Of a DNA stretch of 64,000 nt, positions 11,929 to 25,961 are shown one piece after another. Position 1 is the stretch's first letter; every line of letters begins with the position of its first letter. Below the pieces are notes generated by a model. The model was not told the origin of the DNA, made no database searches, and saw only the letters and a list, made by a program, of their open reading frames with translations. The position numbers were made by a program, and so were the translations under genes. Source of the DNA: Absidia repens (Eukaryota > Mucoromycota > Mucoromycetes > Mucorales > Cunninghamellaceae); contig MCGE01000007.1 of the NCBI GenBank assembly GCA_002105175.1, positions 1,674,001 to 1,738,000 of the forward strand, written 5' to 3'.

Positions 11929-14147
11929 ATGTGTGCGTGTGTGTGTGTGTGTGTCATGTTGGAGGGTTGGCTATTTAAAAACAAAACCTTATCATAGACA
12001 TTCGTTGACTTCCCCCCACCCTCCCAAAAATAAAAAAGAGCTACAGTATGCAAGTAAACGAGATACCTTCCAATGTGCTTCAAGCATACTATTTTTATGC
12101 GCTCATCGCTTATTTTTTTATGTATCTTTCATTGTCCTTTTTTCATGCATCCACCAAGAACATTTTTAAACTCAAAAAACAATCTCTCGCCCTTATATTT
12201 AGAAGCGCAGCACTGGATTATTCAGTAGATGCAACGCTGAATACGATGTTTAATTCGATGTTGCCTCATCCCTAATCCTGTTTTTTTTTTTCGCATCAAT
12301 ATATCAGGGGTGGGGATGGTATTTCAATACGCGCAAGCACTTTACAGTTTGGGCATACGGCATTCGACAAGAAAAACATTCGTACATATGAGAGACGATG
12401 TAATATCAAAAGATACTGGATATGTTTTATTCAGATGTAAGTTTATACTATGACAGCTCAATTTCATCAGTCTAATTATAATACTACAGTAAAACGCATA
12501 CTTTCATAAATGTGGAGCTATTATGGTAAGGTTGTGTGTGTGTGTGGGTGGCGGGGGCCATGGGGAGATCATATTGTAGAATAAACATGACTTCATATAA
12601 GTTACTCAAATCGCAGTGGGTAGTGTATTCTACGGTGAGTGACAAGCTAGCATACTCAGCTATATGTACGACGAGGGGGGGGTTACGTAAACTGGACTGA
12701 ATTGCTCCACATTGATCGCAAAGGTGTCAAGAGAAGAGGACAACCATGCTGTCGTTGTCGAACGACCCCTTTATTGCCATGTTGATGATGTGTTGTGGTG
12801 AAAAAAAAAAAGAACGAGGGGCTCCTTTTCTGTGGCCACCCAAAAAAAATATATAGAAGGCACACCGAAATAAAAAAAAAAGATTCAAAACCCGCCCACG
12901 TGGATTTTATTTACTCCCCCAGGGTCTTTTTTTGTTTTTTTGTTTTTTCTTTTCCTCATTTTCTTTTTTTGCTTCTTTTTTCTTCATCATTCAACTTCGT
13001 TGAGGTTATATTGATCTTAGGTTAGTATCAGTACTAGTTTAGAAGGGGGTTCAGCTCAGGGATTACAAGATGCATGGGGAAACCCTTTCATTTTGGATTC
13101 AGGATTGAGGACCATCATTAGTTGGGTTTTTGAGGCCTCCATTAATGTAGTTTAGTGTTTTTTTTTGTCATTACTTGCTTATGTAAGTGAATAAAATATG
13201 TTTATTGTTACTTATCTCAATGCAAAATGTCGCATTAGTACCTCTCATGACTTGCGCACTAGATCCCTGTTTTACAACTGTCACCTTTTGATTTATATTG
13301 ACTACTGTGCATCAAGGGTAAATTTCCCTTTAGTTTTTCTCTATACTTGTATAGTATGTTAGTCCTCATTAGATAGTGGTAGCTTTAGATTAGTTTTCAC
13401 CATTCTTCAAATCTCCCTATAGTCTCTCTCATGCTCTCTCTAATAGATCCTTCCATTAAACCTCTCCTTATAATGAATCCCTCGTCATTAGTTTCAGTAA
13501 CTACCAACATGCTCTAATAAAACTGGTTTTTTTTTATTAATTATCTCTGAACTATCTTATAATGAACAAATATTGCTATTGTAACTGTTTTTTGAGTGTT
13601 CTACTAAGCATTTGGTTTCTTGTTTACCCACACTGATGACTCCTCCCACCTAAAAACCGAGAAATTAGTTGATCATTTATATCAAAAAATAACCATATTC
13701 CTGTTCGAACAGTCATGTAAGTGAATGTTTTTGGAATGCTCATTATCAGGCGAAATGCTACCCAGTCTCTTTTTGAGGGGAAAAATCAAAATGATACTGA
13801 GAAGTTGAGGGGTTTGGTCAGTCTTTTTTATCTGCATCTCGTCCCATCCCTTTGTGCCACTAATAACAATAATGATGTAATGACGACACATACGATGACT
13901 TTCTTCTCATTGATATAAAGTGTGCATCACTTCGTTAAAAGTCCGCGACGTCTCTATTCCCACCATCATACAGCCCACAAAATAAGACAACAGAAAATAT
14001 TTATTGCGGTATATACAAAAATGAGGTATTTATTCATAACATGTGTAAGTAAACTAGATGTTTTAATGGGGTAATGGGGAAAGGGAAATAAATAAACAGT
14101 ACTAAAAGGGAATGTGAGTGGTGTGTAATAAAAATGGATAACCTACA
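11804..14147. other. Intergenic, 2.3 kb, with microsatellites and a dispersed repeat
   Basis: No gene supported. A (TA)n tract at about 11894-11925 runs into a (TG)n tract at about 11931-11953, and a short (TG)n lies at 12532-12546. One full copy of the roughly 0.75-kb dispersed repeat described separately occupies about 12795-13622. The rest is AT-rich sequence between the convergent QPCT and PLD genes. Confidence 0.6.
12795..13622 (+). repeat. Dispersed repeat family R1, copy A
   Basis: Begins near the TGGTGAAAAA stretch. It has a 5' block TTCAAAACCCGCCCACGTGG (ending about 12903), then a T-rich stretch, then the conserved core at about 13036-13107 (GGGATTACAAGATGCATGGG followed by GAAACCCTTTCATTTTGGAT). 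Next come an AATAAAATATGT motif near 13190 and a loosely conserved T-rich 3' part ending around TAAGCATTTGGTTTCT. The same succession recurs at 28557, 41820 and 63420 on the plus strand and at about 47470 and 30610 on the minus strand. No coding capacity is visible. Confidence 0.85.
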
Positions 14148-17100
14148 CTAAGTAAACACCGTTGGAGGTACTGCATCTTGGACGAAACTTGATGTCATGT
14201 TTTCGTGGCAAAGATACTGAGTTGGGAAAAAAACCAAATGACCCCGAATTCTGCCAAGTTGTGCCATCACTTCGTCATAGTTCTTATTCCATGGACTTGC
14301 TATATGACCTGGTGGAACCCTGGAGGAATCAGGTACAAATCGACGATGGTCATCGAATGTCAATACTATGATAGATTCAAAAAACAGAAAAAAAAAAGTT
14401 AATCGGTTTTAATTGCGGAAGTCTTTGATTTGATTGGATTTGATTGGGGGTTATTCTTCGTTACCTGTATCGTCAGGCACACAATGAAAGACGTCACGAT
14501 AAACATGAGTGTTTATATCAGCAGTTTGATACCAAAGATGATGATAGAAAGATTCGTCCAATGGATCCATTACCAACCTGTCGGCGTCCAATGCTGAGTA
14601 TTTTAATTCGGCATAACCATTGTCTCGATGATTACCCGATTCTGGAAGTAGACCAAGGTGTTCTTTAAAAAGATGCATGCGTAGAGTCAATGCAAACCGG
14701 GCCGCTTGGTACTATGCGGGGAAGTAATATATATATATATATATATATATAAAATAAAAATGGAAAGGCGTCAGCATGTTCCCCACTTTTCCCCCTTATA
14801 AATAGATTTCTTTCGCCCTATTTTATTTACCGGCTGCTCATTCATTTTTGAGTCCACCATATCTGTATCTTCAATCACCACCGCAATTTCAGAGTCCCGA
14901 TTGCCAAGCTGAGACCTAACACAACGATGTTTAGCTAGGATCATTATATTCATAAGTAATTTTTGCTTTTGTTTTTTTGCCTTACCTATCATTGAGATTT
15001 GCTGAAGAGGAGTTTTAAGATATGAGTATAAGTATAATATATATGTCATCCATATACTGTCATGTATTCTTTTTTTTTTTTTTTTTTTTTTTGCTACCTG
15101 ATCCACAAATAACTGTTTTATCATCAACAATCATAAGCTTCGAATGGATATAGACCTGTTCCGTGACGAGTTCTTCCAGTCTACTGTCTTTCACATGATC
15201 TGATTTATCTTCACTGTTTGATCTTGATCCTTGACGGGTTGAAGAGAATTGCTGCTGTTGATTTTCGACGCCATTTATTCCACCAATACTGCCACCACCA
15301 CCACCACCACCATTCCCACCGCTCCGAATAGTTGCTAAAGATCCGACAGATGATCGTAATTTTGACTTTTTTTTCTTGCTTGTTTGTAAGCTATTGTTAA
15401 TCATTGCTATGCTATTTCTGTCGTTGTTGTTCGTCATGCTTCCGTGTATGCTGTTATTTGCCTGATCCATCGAACTTTTTCTTGAAGCATCGGTGCCATT
15501 TGTCGTCGATGTTGGTGATGAAGGGTCCAATAAAATTCCGCTTGCCATGGGGCTGGTCATTTTCGATGCACTTGATGCTTTGATTCGACCCCAATTTCGT
15601 AAACAATAAAATCCAATATAATCGAGTGCAGGGATGTTTTCTTGCTGTAGCTTTTCCAAGACAGAGTTTCCGCCACGGGATATAGACATGTATTGGTAAT
15701 GTGCTACTGATCTATCGAAGAATAAAGACGTCAGAACAACACACATTGATTTAGCTTCCTTTTTTGTTACCTTAAAGGCATTGATCGTCGGTCCGGACTG
15801 AGAAAATCACCTTCAAATCCAGGTGCACATGGAATCACCACAATTATCCTGAATTTTTGTTTTTCCTTGTAAGCCCGCTTGATACGATCCACGATAGCCT
15901 AATAGACATATATAAAACAAAATATGAGTAATGTGTTCCTGTATGAATTTAAGCTACTTACTTCACCAATTTTGTTTTGGATTAATTTGTCCTTGGGAGA
16001 CGTTGCCGTAACTGTTAAAAAATAAATAATCAGCGGATGCAAAAAGACAACATCAAGTTTTCCTCTATACAATCTTATTTTCACCTACTAAAAAACTGGT
16101 TTTCAATGTAGATAAAGTGCTTGGCCCTTGCAATACATTCCATGTATGCATTGTAGATAGAATACTAAGATATTCCAAAAAAAAAAGTTCAATCAATAAA
16201 GACATATTCACACCTTTTTTCCTTTTAAATTTCTAACCTACTTCACGTTTGATACCCAGGCTCCATTCAGCGCTACTACGGATGACTTGAATTCTACAGG
16301 TTCCACGAAATTTGTCTTCATCTTTTGGGGTCACATATTCACCTTTGGGTAGCAGCAATGGTACATCGTCCTTGTCTTTGGCGTGGGTGGATTTGATATA
16401 GTTCCATCTTTGAATAAAATGGCGGGCTACATCCCGTGCTGGAGGTCCAACCTATCAAGATTAATGATATTCAATTTAATTAAACACATTTTTGTAACCT
16501 ATTTTTTTTTTCTATATTCTGTGGTTTTCTTGCTTACCATTGCGGTGTGAATATCATGCCACGGCATCCTAGGGTCGGATTGCTTGTCAATGACTTCCAT
16601 GTTATATTGACTGACTAATAATATAACGGAAAAAGCAAACAATTAGTACTGTTTTTGTCTTGCAAACATATCATGTCAATATCACGTTACCTTTAATAAA
16701 ATCCTTGATTCTTGGGTTATAGTAGTCTTGACCGGGAAATACTTCAGAACATTCGCCTCCAGATCTATAGTCCGATAAATCATGCGCATGAGTGTCGTAT
16801 CGACTACATTCAGACAATGAATCGTAAAAAGAGTTTAAAATGATTAGTTGTACTGACATATTATATCTAAATTCTACTCACCCAAAGCACAGATCCAATC
16901 CACCAATGAATGCTAAACGGTAATCTACCACAACAATTTTCTATAAAAATGAATCAAGTCAATATAAGCACACAATACAGTTTTGCTTTTTTTTTTTTTT
17001 TTTTTAACTACCTCGTGATGCGCCCAAAGTGGAGATGTGATATCAGAGTGACGTAAAACTACAACCACAAGATAATGTGGTTAGAGAAGGTACATGATTT

Positions 17101-19840
17101 ACATGATTTTGGGAGCAATATTACCTTTGATGTTCTTGTGTATGTTTTGAAGCCAGTCGCGGGTATGTTGAGAATCAAGAGGTAGTGCCACTGACATGTT
17201 TCTGTATATCACCACATAAATCATCACACCCTCCATTGCTTTTCGCTGCAATAAACGATCCAGTCGATATTCTTCGTTGCCTTTTGGAGGTCGTCGTAGA
17301 TACTACTCATCAAAAAAAAAAGTAACAGCATTAAATATTGATAGTATTAGCTAACATTGTATTGTGCTTTTTTTTTTTTTTTTTTACTTACCAATTCAGG
17401 GCTCTAAACCAAGGAAAATAAGTTTACTAACTGAGCATAATATCTTTTTTTGCTACATATATCAGAAGTCATAATGTATTTGCTTACCAACCACCAATCC
17501 TCTATATAGATTTCAGACTTTGCAGAGAGAAGAGCTTCAGCAACAGCTTCAAAATATTCTATCAATTTAAGAATAATAATAATAATAATAAATATTCCGT
17601 AAGTAGATCATTATTTTTCCTTTACATCCCTTCCCATAAATACTTCATTATATTACCGTGACCATCCACAAACCACTTGACTTTGGCATTTTGCCGAATA
17701 GGAGCAAAAGATCCAAACCGATGGTTCCCGACCCATGGACTCTGATTCAATATTGTGTCTAAGCATTCTGCCCATTCTTCAATCTGTCGAGTAGTTGGTG
17801 CCTTGATTTCGATACGTCGTGTCCCATTGGATATCGTAATGTGAGTTTGGTGATAAGGTGCAAACGTTCCATGACCACGAGATATTTTCAAACCACGGTC
17901 AAATAGTAGCACTTCCGAGGGCGAGCTTGATCCAATGTCTTTACACAAAGCGACATATCTATATATATATAATGAAACGAAACGAAGCAAAATAGATTGA
18001 GTTTCCTGGCGCGGGGAGGGGAGTAGATCGCACCATGAGATGACAACTTACGAATCCCGGAGTAAAATCCATTCTTTTGACCAATGATTCATCCACCGAA
18101 AAGCATTCGACAGTTTCAAAGACGTTGGATTAATCTTGTGTTCCAGATAACCCTCCTTCCCCTTCCATCCCATATCCTTGACGATGCTCACCGCACTGAG
18201 TTCCAAAAATTCGCACAGATCATAATTGACAACTAGTCGAGACATATGGACCAAGTCTTTGAGATACTGTTCCAAAGCCGCACGTCGTTTGATTGCCACC
18301 TCTGTCGATGTTTCGTCGTCTTCTTCACCCCATGTGATGCGCATTGAAGTGAGAGCCGCATTGCATAAATGTGATAATTGACTAGGGAACGAAGGTGGGG
18401 CTACTAAATGGCTACCAATAGCAGCCGCCTTGAATTTCAATGTCAGATGCAAGTTGTAGAATTCGATAATCGTACGTTTGACCACCCATTTGATTTCGCC
18501 ATAATGCAGTTCAATCCGGAATGTCCAGAGTCTTTTGGCACTTGTATCAATTTCAGAGTCAGTGATGCCGACTTGCAGTACATCAAAAAGGATAGGAGGC
18601 TAGAGCAGTGGAATAGAATCAAGACAATCAATACTATTGTACTTTTCTTTTTTTTTTATTGAGAAGAGAAAGGAGGGAGATCCATAGTCTACTTACAGGT
18701 CGTCTTCCATGTTCATCACGAGAAAAGTATGCAATATGAGGGACGGCAAATACGGACGGATAGTAAGGTGCCAGAGGGTATTTTGTCCACATATGAGGGG
18801 CTGTACTTGATCGTCGCTGATGGGTATTTGCAAGGCTGTTCATGATTCTGATCTTCTCTAATGATTTGCCCCATATGCCTTGTTTTCCGTCGTCTAATAT
18901 CAAACACACACAAACATACAAAAAGTGAGTTTTTTTTTGTCATCACTTAATTATAGTAACCACTAGACAAGTACTTACGTTGTTGGTAATCATCTTGACC
19001 GTTTGGAGGCGAATGGATCATCATAGTTGATGGTATATTCTGGATGTCCTGGGATTCTTTGCCACTGTCAAAACTAGAGGGCCATTGTGTTGTTGCTAAG
19101 GGATGGGGTCTATCTAAAGGATGAGTTGATACATCGTCATTGCTGTCATATGGGTGTTGATGTGATGCATGAGGTGGTCGATGTTGTTGCGGAGAATGTT
19201 GATTGCTACTGGGACTACAGCTGAGATGACTAATGTCGATCATGCTACCACTTTGCTGTTGCTGATACTGCTGCTGATTGGTTTCTTCATAGTTGTCGGA
19301 CTCAAAGGGATGTTCAAAGTAGCTTGGTTTTAGCTCGTTCATTTGGACAGCCTCTGCATTTTCTTGCGCCACTTCTTCGATGGACGGTAAATGATCATCC
19401 ATATCAGGGGGAATGGGTATTGCCAGCATCAATTTCCGTTCATGCTCAGTTGGTTGCTGAGGAGTGCCACTACGAATATCATGATCAGGAGTGCCTTCTT
19501 CACGCTGTATGGTCACCGACATGCGTCTTACAAATGAGTGCCAACGCTTTGCTAAGTAAGGAGTATCTTCGGGGTCTTCTTGCTGGGAGGAAGTCTGACT
19601 GTTGTCACTAATGGAAGAATTGTCGTTATTGTATTCCTCGTTGTTGCCGTTTACTTTGTTATGACTGCTTTGGTGAGAATGCTGTTGCTCAACATTGCGG
19701 TCAGGACCATGAAGAGAGTTGAGTCCGAACATAAAATTGTGGCGATCGTCAAGTTGATATGGGTCTAGTTGCTTCTGTTGTTTGTCGTGTTTTTCATTTT
19801 TAATAAAATATTCGATATTGTCTACAATCGGATTAGACAT
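14148..19840 (-). CDS. PLD1: Phospholipase D with PX and PH domains (PLD1/Spo14 type)
   Basis: Twenty-exon model of 1369 aa. Exons, 5' to 3' on the minus strand: 18979-19840, 18697-18893, 18052-18599, 17657-17958, 17488-17558, 17392-17403, 17125-17302, 17012-17058, 16882-16940, 16691-16803, 16538-16614, 16242-16451, 16089-16164, 15962-16011, 15771-15898, 15098-15711, 14986-15001, 14831-14915, 14465-14711, 14148-14365. It hydrolyses phosphatidylcholine to phosphatidic acid at membranes. Disordered N-terminus about 1-290; PX about 356-490; PH about 500-615. Catalytic HKD1 is HHEKIVVVD (His738, Lys740, Asp745) and HKD2 is HSKLMIVDD (His1166, Lys1168, Asp1173), both followed by conserved GG or GSANLNDRS. 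The IYIENQFF motif and a C-terminal VFT end are present. About 130 low-complexity residues (Ser/Asn-rich, polyGly) sit before HKD2. Two microexons (12 and 16 nt) are needed to keep frame. The start at MSNPIVDN was chosen because upstream sequence is not protein-like. Confidence 0.95.
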
Positions 19841-20445
19841 TAAATAAGTAGTGGTAAAATAAAATAGATAACAAAGAAAGAAAAGGGGCGTTCCTTTTTT
19901 TTTTCTGGTTTCGCATATACCAGCACAGTAGATTTCAAACACCGTCAATGTCCACACAAAAAAGGAACTTGTTTTTGTAGAGCGCAAGCTTTGAGGGATA
20001 TAGTTTTAGTGTCACCAGTTCAAAGGATCGATCCGATGATTTGATGGTCGAAGTTTGTTTTTTAAAAAAAAAATAAAACAAAATAAAAGGTCATCACCGT
20101 ACTGAAAGTACCATTTCGTAAGTCGTAGCTTGGTAAATAGGCTAAGTAAAAGGAAATGAACACTACAGTACAGTAGAGTCAATCCAACTAGTACAGTGTG
20201 GCTTTTTTGTTTTTGTTAGAGAGCACAAGGATTATTTGTTGTAACTTTTTCTTTCAGGTCACACACACAAATGCACACATACCAAACACGCACAACATTT
20301 ATTGGGTGTTTGTCACTTCCGGAATTTAAAAATCAAAAATCACTCAATTTATCCAATTCTTTTTCTTTTTTTTTTTTTTTTTTTTTTTTTTTTGTTTCTT
20401 ACTGTTTTTATTCATTTATTGTGAATATCCAAAAACCCATTTGAT
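19841..20445. promoter_or_regulatory. Shared divergent promoter region between PLD and CaMK genes
   Basis: This 605-bp spacer separates the start codons of two divergent genes, phospholipase D (minus) and a Ca2+/calmodulin-dependent kinase (plus). It contains A/T homopolymers, notably a T tract of about 29 nt at 20365-20393 close to the kinase start, and a CA-rich stretch at about 20261-20290. No specific operator was recognised. A bidirectional promoter is inferred only from arrangement. Confidence 0.45.
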
Positions 20446-22230
20446 ATGTCTTCCAAGCGCTCTCCTGCTACTGTACCGTGTAAATACAAAACGGGAAAGA
20501 TTCTCGGTAATGGTACTTACGCCACTGTTAAAGGTAAGACGTCTGAAGAAACTCATATATGTTAGCCTACCCATCGACCGACCTACTAACCTCGTTTTAT
20601 TTCATCTACTCTTGTCCTTTTTTCCTCTTCTTGTCCTTTATAATTCGACTGGGGCGACTTCTATGATATTATTGGACTTACTCTATTCACTTAGAGGCTA
20701 TGCACGTAAGTTTACTTACGAAACGGACGGAGAAACGGACGGAGGACTGGAAAATGACAAGCACACTTTTGTATTTACTATTTTTTTTATTCTTCATAGA
20801 TTGAAACAAACAAGTTTTATGCTGTCAAGATTATCAACAAGAAACTGATGGAGGGACGTGAACATATGATTCGTAACGAAATCAACATTATGCGAAAGAT
20901 ATCTCAAGGGCATAAGAACATTTTGAGTTTGGTGGATTATTTTGAAACTCTCAACAACTGTAAGTCTGATATTATCTACTATATCTTCTTTCATTTGACT
21001 CACATACGTTTTTACAATTTAATGGGATATAGTATATTTGGTGATGGATTTGGCGCAAGGTGGTGAATTGTTTGATCGTATTTGTCAAAAGGGAAACTAC
21101 TTTGAAGGCGATGCTGCCAACATTGTCCGTACAATTTGTGATGCTGTTGCTTATTTACACGACAATGGTATTGTCCATCGAGGTATGTAGTTTGGAAAAA
21201 AAGAAGAGGATATTTTCAGTATGTGGAATGGAAAAACTGAGATTGATACTAACTATATCTATCTTACTTTTCTGGATATTAACGTGACAAAGATTTAAAG
21301 GTAAATTAATTCGAAAAGAGATCGCTTATCACCAGAAATATACCTTACTAACCGTCATTCTCTTTTTAGCCCGAAAATCTGATCTTTTTGACAACAAATG
21401 AAGATTCTGATCTGTTGATCGCTGACTTTGGATTATCTCGTATTATTGACAGTGAAAAATTCGATGTGTTGCGTACCACATGCGGTACTCCTGGCTACAT
21501 GGTAAAAAAAAAAAAAAAGAGGGCGGGGAGGGGAAATCCAATTGTAAGAATAATAATACAGGTACCACAATGCTGTTTTTCTGGTAGGCTCCTGAAATTT
21601 TCAAAAAAGTGGGTCACGGCAAACCAGTGTAAGGAAAAAAAAAAAAAAAAAGGAATGGGGAACACAATGAAAATATTGGAAACACTGAATGTTTTATTAT
21701 CCATGTAGTGATTTATGGGCTATTGGTGTTATTTGTTATTTCCTTCTTTGTGGATACACACCATTTGAACGGGAAAGCAACGTCGATGAAATGAATGCAA
21801 TTATTAGTGCGGATTATACATTTGATGAAGAATATTGGTATGGCGTTAGTGATGAAGGTAAAGCAAAACTATAGTACAGGATAAGAGATACCGATAATGT
21901 GATTGATGCTTATTAATGTGCTTACTTTATAAAGCTAAGGATTTTATTCAACGCTGCTTAACTGTCGATACCGAAAAGCGAATGACGGCACATGAGGCTC
22001 TGGAACATCCCTGGCTGGTCAATAGCCAATCCCAAACCAAAGATTTGCTCCCCAATGTTCGTCGCAACTTCAATGCTCGCAAAACCTTCAAAAGGGCTGT
22101 GGACTTGGTACGTCTCTCATATCACCTTGGCCACAAACGCACCACTGGTCAAGATGAAGGATCTGCTACCGTTGAAGGTGTGAAACCCGTGGACGAAGGC
22201 ACTGATCACGTTTTCGAAAAGGATGAATAG
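20446..22230 (+). CDS. Calcium/calmodulin-dependent protein kinase (CaMKI/Cmk type)
   Basis: Nine-exon model of 344 aa: 20446-20533, 20695-20705, 20800-20959, 21033-21182, 21293-21300, 21370-21501, 21588-21628, 21709-21857 and 21935-22230. Kinase motifs in order: glycine-rich loop GKILGNGTYATVK, catalytic Lys43 in YAVKI, HRDLKPEN (Asp137), DFG (Asp158), RTTCGTPGYMAPE, DLWAIGVI, and HPWLVN at the end of the lobe. The basic amphipathic segment after the kinase domain (RRNFNARKTFKRAVDLVR) fits an autoinhibitory and calmodulin-binding helix. Length matches fungal CaMKI homologues (CmkA/Cmk1 class). Two exons are microexons: 11 nt giving EAMH, and 8 nt that together with its flanks encodes the DLK of the catalytic loop. 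Introns after 21501 and 21628 begin with A-tracts directly behind the donor. A conventional start was chosen where the leader becomes T-rich. Confidence 0.95.
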
Positions 22231-22701
22231 GCTCTCAATGTGATGTGGTGTAGTTTAGTTTAGTTTAATTTAATCTAGTTTATGCTATAGAAGATGTTGT
22301 TTGCTTGTAGTTATATTTGCTTATCTTTTTGATTTATTCATACAATTAAATAATAAAAATTTTATTATCTTTTGTACCTATGGAAAGTGATATACTGTAA
22401 ACTGTATAATCTATGTCCTATCTCTTTTTTTTTCTGCCTTCATACGATATCATATCAGATGTCAAAACAACAATATACAAAATGTTACGTAGACACAATG
22501 TGTTGAAGATGTATGATATATTTTATCGTGCAACAATGTCAAAAAAAAAAAAAAAAAAACATCATGAATGTCCAATATGAATGTGGCTATAGGCATTTTT
22601 TTATTCAATAAAGAAAATGTCAAGACAATACTAAAGACCAAAGATAATCAATAGTCTAAACTAAAGGTGTATATATGTATGTCTAAGGGGTAGATCTACT
22701 A
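22231..22701. other. Intergenic between convergent genes
   Basis: 3' flanks of the kinase gene (AATAAA-like at about 22350) and the dolichyldiphosphatase gene. AT-rich with an A tract near 22541-22559. No gene or recognised repeat. Confidence 0.6.
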
Positions 22702-23532
22702 CTAATGTACTTTTGATATCTTATTTCTGCTAACAGATGCTTGCCAAGTGACCCAGTTTTGATATTCCCATTCAAGTACGTTGTCAATGTTCCGCATATC
22801 ACGTAAGAGCAGCCATTGAGCTAAGGATGTATTCAGCACAATATCAACCAGACCCATAGTTCGTGCCCCTTCCATAGCCATATACCAAATCAACCCAAAC
22901 ACCACGCCTACCAAACTGCCTATAATTACTTGCCCCAAAGTGTGGTAGCCCAAATAAATTCTATTCAAAAGAATATAATGTCAGTAACCTGATTCACCAA
23001 AATCAATGCAATCATTTTTTCTTACCGTGACAGACAAACTAAAGACGACATGGTCAACATGGCAGCTATTGAAGCTAGTTTCCATACAGATGAATTTAAT
23101 TTGATTTGTTTGACCAAATAAAGAGTACCGAAAGTAGTAAAGTACCAGACAAATTGAGAGTGACTAGAGGGCATTCCATAACCAGTTCCCAAGTGGTCTA
23201 TATTATGGCGATCAGCAAAAAAAAAAGAAGTTAATGGAAGTTCCCTCTTCACCTTGATTTCATTTTCTTTCCAAGTTCTTACCATAAGGGCGTGATATTT
23301 GAAAATATTCCTTCAAGAGTGCATTGACAAGTTCATTCGTCAGTTGACCTAGCAACATTAGAATCGAGACCACTTCCCGGCGTGACACTGCGATCGATGC
23401 ATAGAAGACAAGAATAGCGATGGGTGCAAGAGTGATATAGGCAAAAGCATAAGCGATAGGATCGTTTGCATCGAATTGGACATGAGTAAGTGACAGAGAA
23501 GCCAATGCATCTCCAGATGGTATATGAGGCAT
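22702..23532 (-). CDS. CAX4: Dolichyldiphosphatase (PAP2 superfamily)
   Basis: Three exons (23283-23532, 23026-23197, 22702-22960) encode 226 aa. The enzyme removes phosphate from dolichyl diphosphate on the luminal face of the ER, recycling the carrier for N-glycosylation. PAP2 phosphatase motifs are complete: motif 1 around LLKEYFQISRPY (Lys74, Arg81, Pro82), motif 2 PSSHSQ (His96), and motif 3 SRIYLGYHTLGQV (Arg141, His147). Several hydrophobic segments suit an integral membrane protein: residues about 27-48, 100-115, 120-140 and 150-170. Length and the HxGTGYGMPSSHSQ context match DOLPP1/Cax4 better than lipid phosphate phosphatases. It lies head-to-tail with the acetyl-CoA hydrolase gene, about 270 bp downstream of that gene's stop. 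Confidence 0.92.
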
Positions 23533-23802
23533 ATTGGAAAAACGAACAAAGAAGACCTTGCTGCAAAAAAGATTCCTGAAAGAATTTTATATGACCAATT
23601 TCAAATCCCGATCGAGGAATCCGATTAAGGGCAAATAACAAAAAAAGTGTGACAATGATGATTGATATAATAAAATTTTTATTGAAAATGAATAATATAC
23701 ATAAAATAAGTGAAGGATGTGGTGTAAAACAATATATTGCAAATGATAAAACAAATCTAAGGTGAGGGGAGGGAGGCGAGGGGAAGAAGAGAAAGAGATA
23801 AA

Positions 23803-25961
<2,159 letters not shown>

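Noticed and set aside
12795..13622. R1 as a solo LTR
   Set aside because: Ends do not show clear TG...CA termini, no target-site duplication could be seen by eye, and no internal retrotransposon coding region occurs nearby.
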